A DNA stretch of 64,000 nt from Salvelinus alpinus. Taxonomy: Eukaryota; Chordata; Actinopteri; Salmoniformes; Salmonidae. Shown piece after piece: positions 63,475 to 64,000 of this stretch. The position numbers and the translations under genes were made by a program. Within the stretch, counting starts at the first letter, position 1. The number at the start of each line of letters is the position of its first letter. The stretch covers positions 33,235,596-33,299,595 of the forward strand of contig NC_092115.1 of the NCBI RefSeq assembly GCF_045679555.1, in the 5' to 3' direction. Below the pieces are notes generated by a model that saw only the letters and a program-made list of their open reading frames with translations, had not been told where the DNA came from and ran no database searches.

Positions 63475-64000
63475 TCCAAATCAAATGTATTGGTCACACA
63501 CATATTTAGCAGATGTTATTGCGGGTGTAGCGAAATGCTTGTGTTTCTACAGTGCAGTAATATCTAATAATTCACACCAATACACACAATTCTAAAGTAA
63601 AATAATGGAGTTAAGAAATATATTGATATTAGTACGAGCAATGTCGGAGTGGCATTGACTAAAATACAGTAGAAGAGAATACAGTGTATACATATGAAAT
63701 GAGTAATGCAGTATGTAAACATTATTAAAGTGACTAGTGTTCCATTATTAAAGTGACCAATGATTCTATGTATATGGGGCAGCAGCCTCTAAGGTGCCAG
63801 GTTGAGTAACCGTGTGGTAGCCGGCTAGTGATAGCTATTTAACAGCCTGATGGCCTTGAGATAGAAGCTGTTTTTCAGTCTCTCGGTCCCAGCTTTGATG
63901 CACCTGTACTGACCTCGCCTTCTGGATGGTAGTGGGGTGAACAGGCCATAGCTCGGGTGGTTGATGTCCTTGATGATCTTTTTTGGCCTTCCTGTGACAT
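63475..64000 (-). mobile_element. LINE 3' end, minus strand, runs off the window
   Basis: The tail AAATCAAATGTATTGGTCAC on the plus strand is followed by a 3' untranslated region and, on the minus strand near 63830-64000, codons for the protein end (KAKKIIKDI; RLKNSFYLKAIRLLNS-like). It resembles the LINE at 41449-42820 but the 3' UTR is a different subfamily. The rest lies outside the window. Confidence 0.7.

Overview
The window is vertebrate nuclear DNA. Its repeat complement (several Tc1-like families with TA target duplications, hAT-like elements, sushi-type chromodomain Ty3/gypsy elements, a DIRS-like element, several fish LINE families and very long CT and CA microsatellites) points to a salmonid teleost. 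Species and chromosome cannot be told from sequence alone. One protein-coding host gene is supported: the first coding exon of agap3 on the + strand (36436-36805, 123 codons plus one base), with a start codon protected by an upstream in-frame stop, a consensus splice donor and a CpG-rich 5' region. No second exon was found, so about 27 kb downstream of the donor is read as agap3 intron 1. No rRNA, tRNA gene or CRISPR array was found. Layout, left part (1-34.9 kb, upstream of agap3): LINE reverse-transcriptase fragment (1-1395, -); a hAT-like element with long inverted arms holding a solo LTR and a Tc1 copy (2074-4453); a 5'-truncated chromodomain gypsy element with an internal RT deletion (4480-6952); about 3.8 kb without recognised repeats (6953-10759); a degenerate DIRS-like tyrosine-recombinase retroelement spread over 10760-20440 by a 3.5-kb hAT element (itself carrying a Tc1 and a solo LTR), a hAT MITE and a second Tc1 (itself carrying LINE pieces, CT repeats and a solo LTR); a Tc1 copy with unusually long inverted arms (20756-22520); and a LINE (22540-32515) split by two solo LTRs and by a Tc1 that carries a nearly full-length two-LTR gypsy element (26773-32264), which in turn carries a truncated LINE. 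A further LINE on the - strand (32520-34860) ends this block. Right part (36.8-64 kb, agap3 intron 1): Tc1 copies at 37949, 46494, 56722 and 61103, two LINE copies of one family in opposite orientation (39520-43052), a tandem tRNA-like dispersed repeat (43562-44095), hAT-like elements with 8-bp duplications (49675-52712 and 59420-62300), MITEs and microsatellites, and the start of another LINE at the right edge. How the parts relate: the elements are broken and are not a functional operon-like system. Target-site duplications allow the order of insertions to be read directly. The most notable mechanistic signal is in the gypsy element at 26773-32264: its predicted transcript start is exactly complementary over 10 nt to the site beside the 5' LTR, as expected for self-primed reverse transcription in the Tf1/sushi group, and this copy's own 5' LTR has lost that segment.
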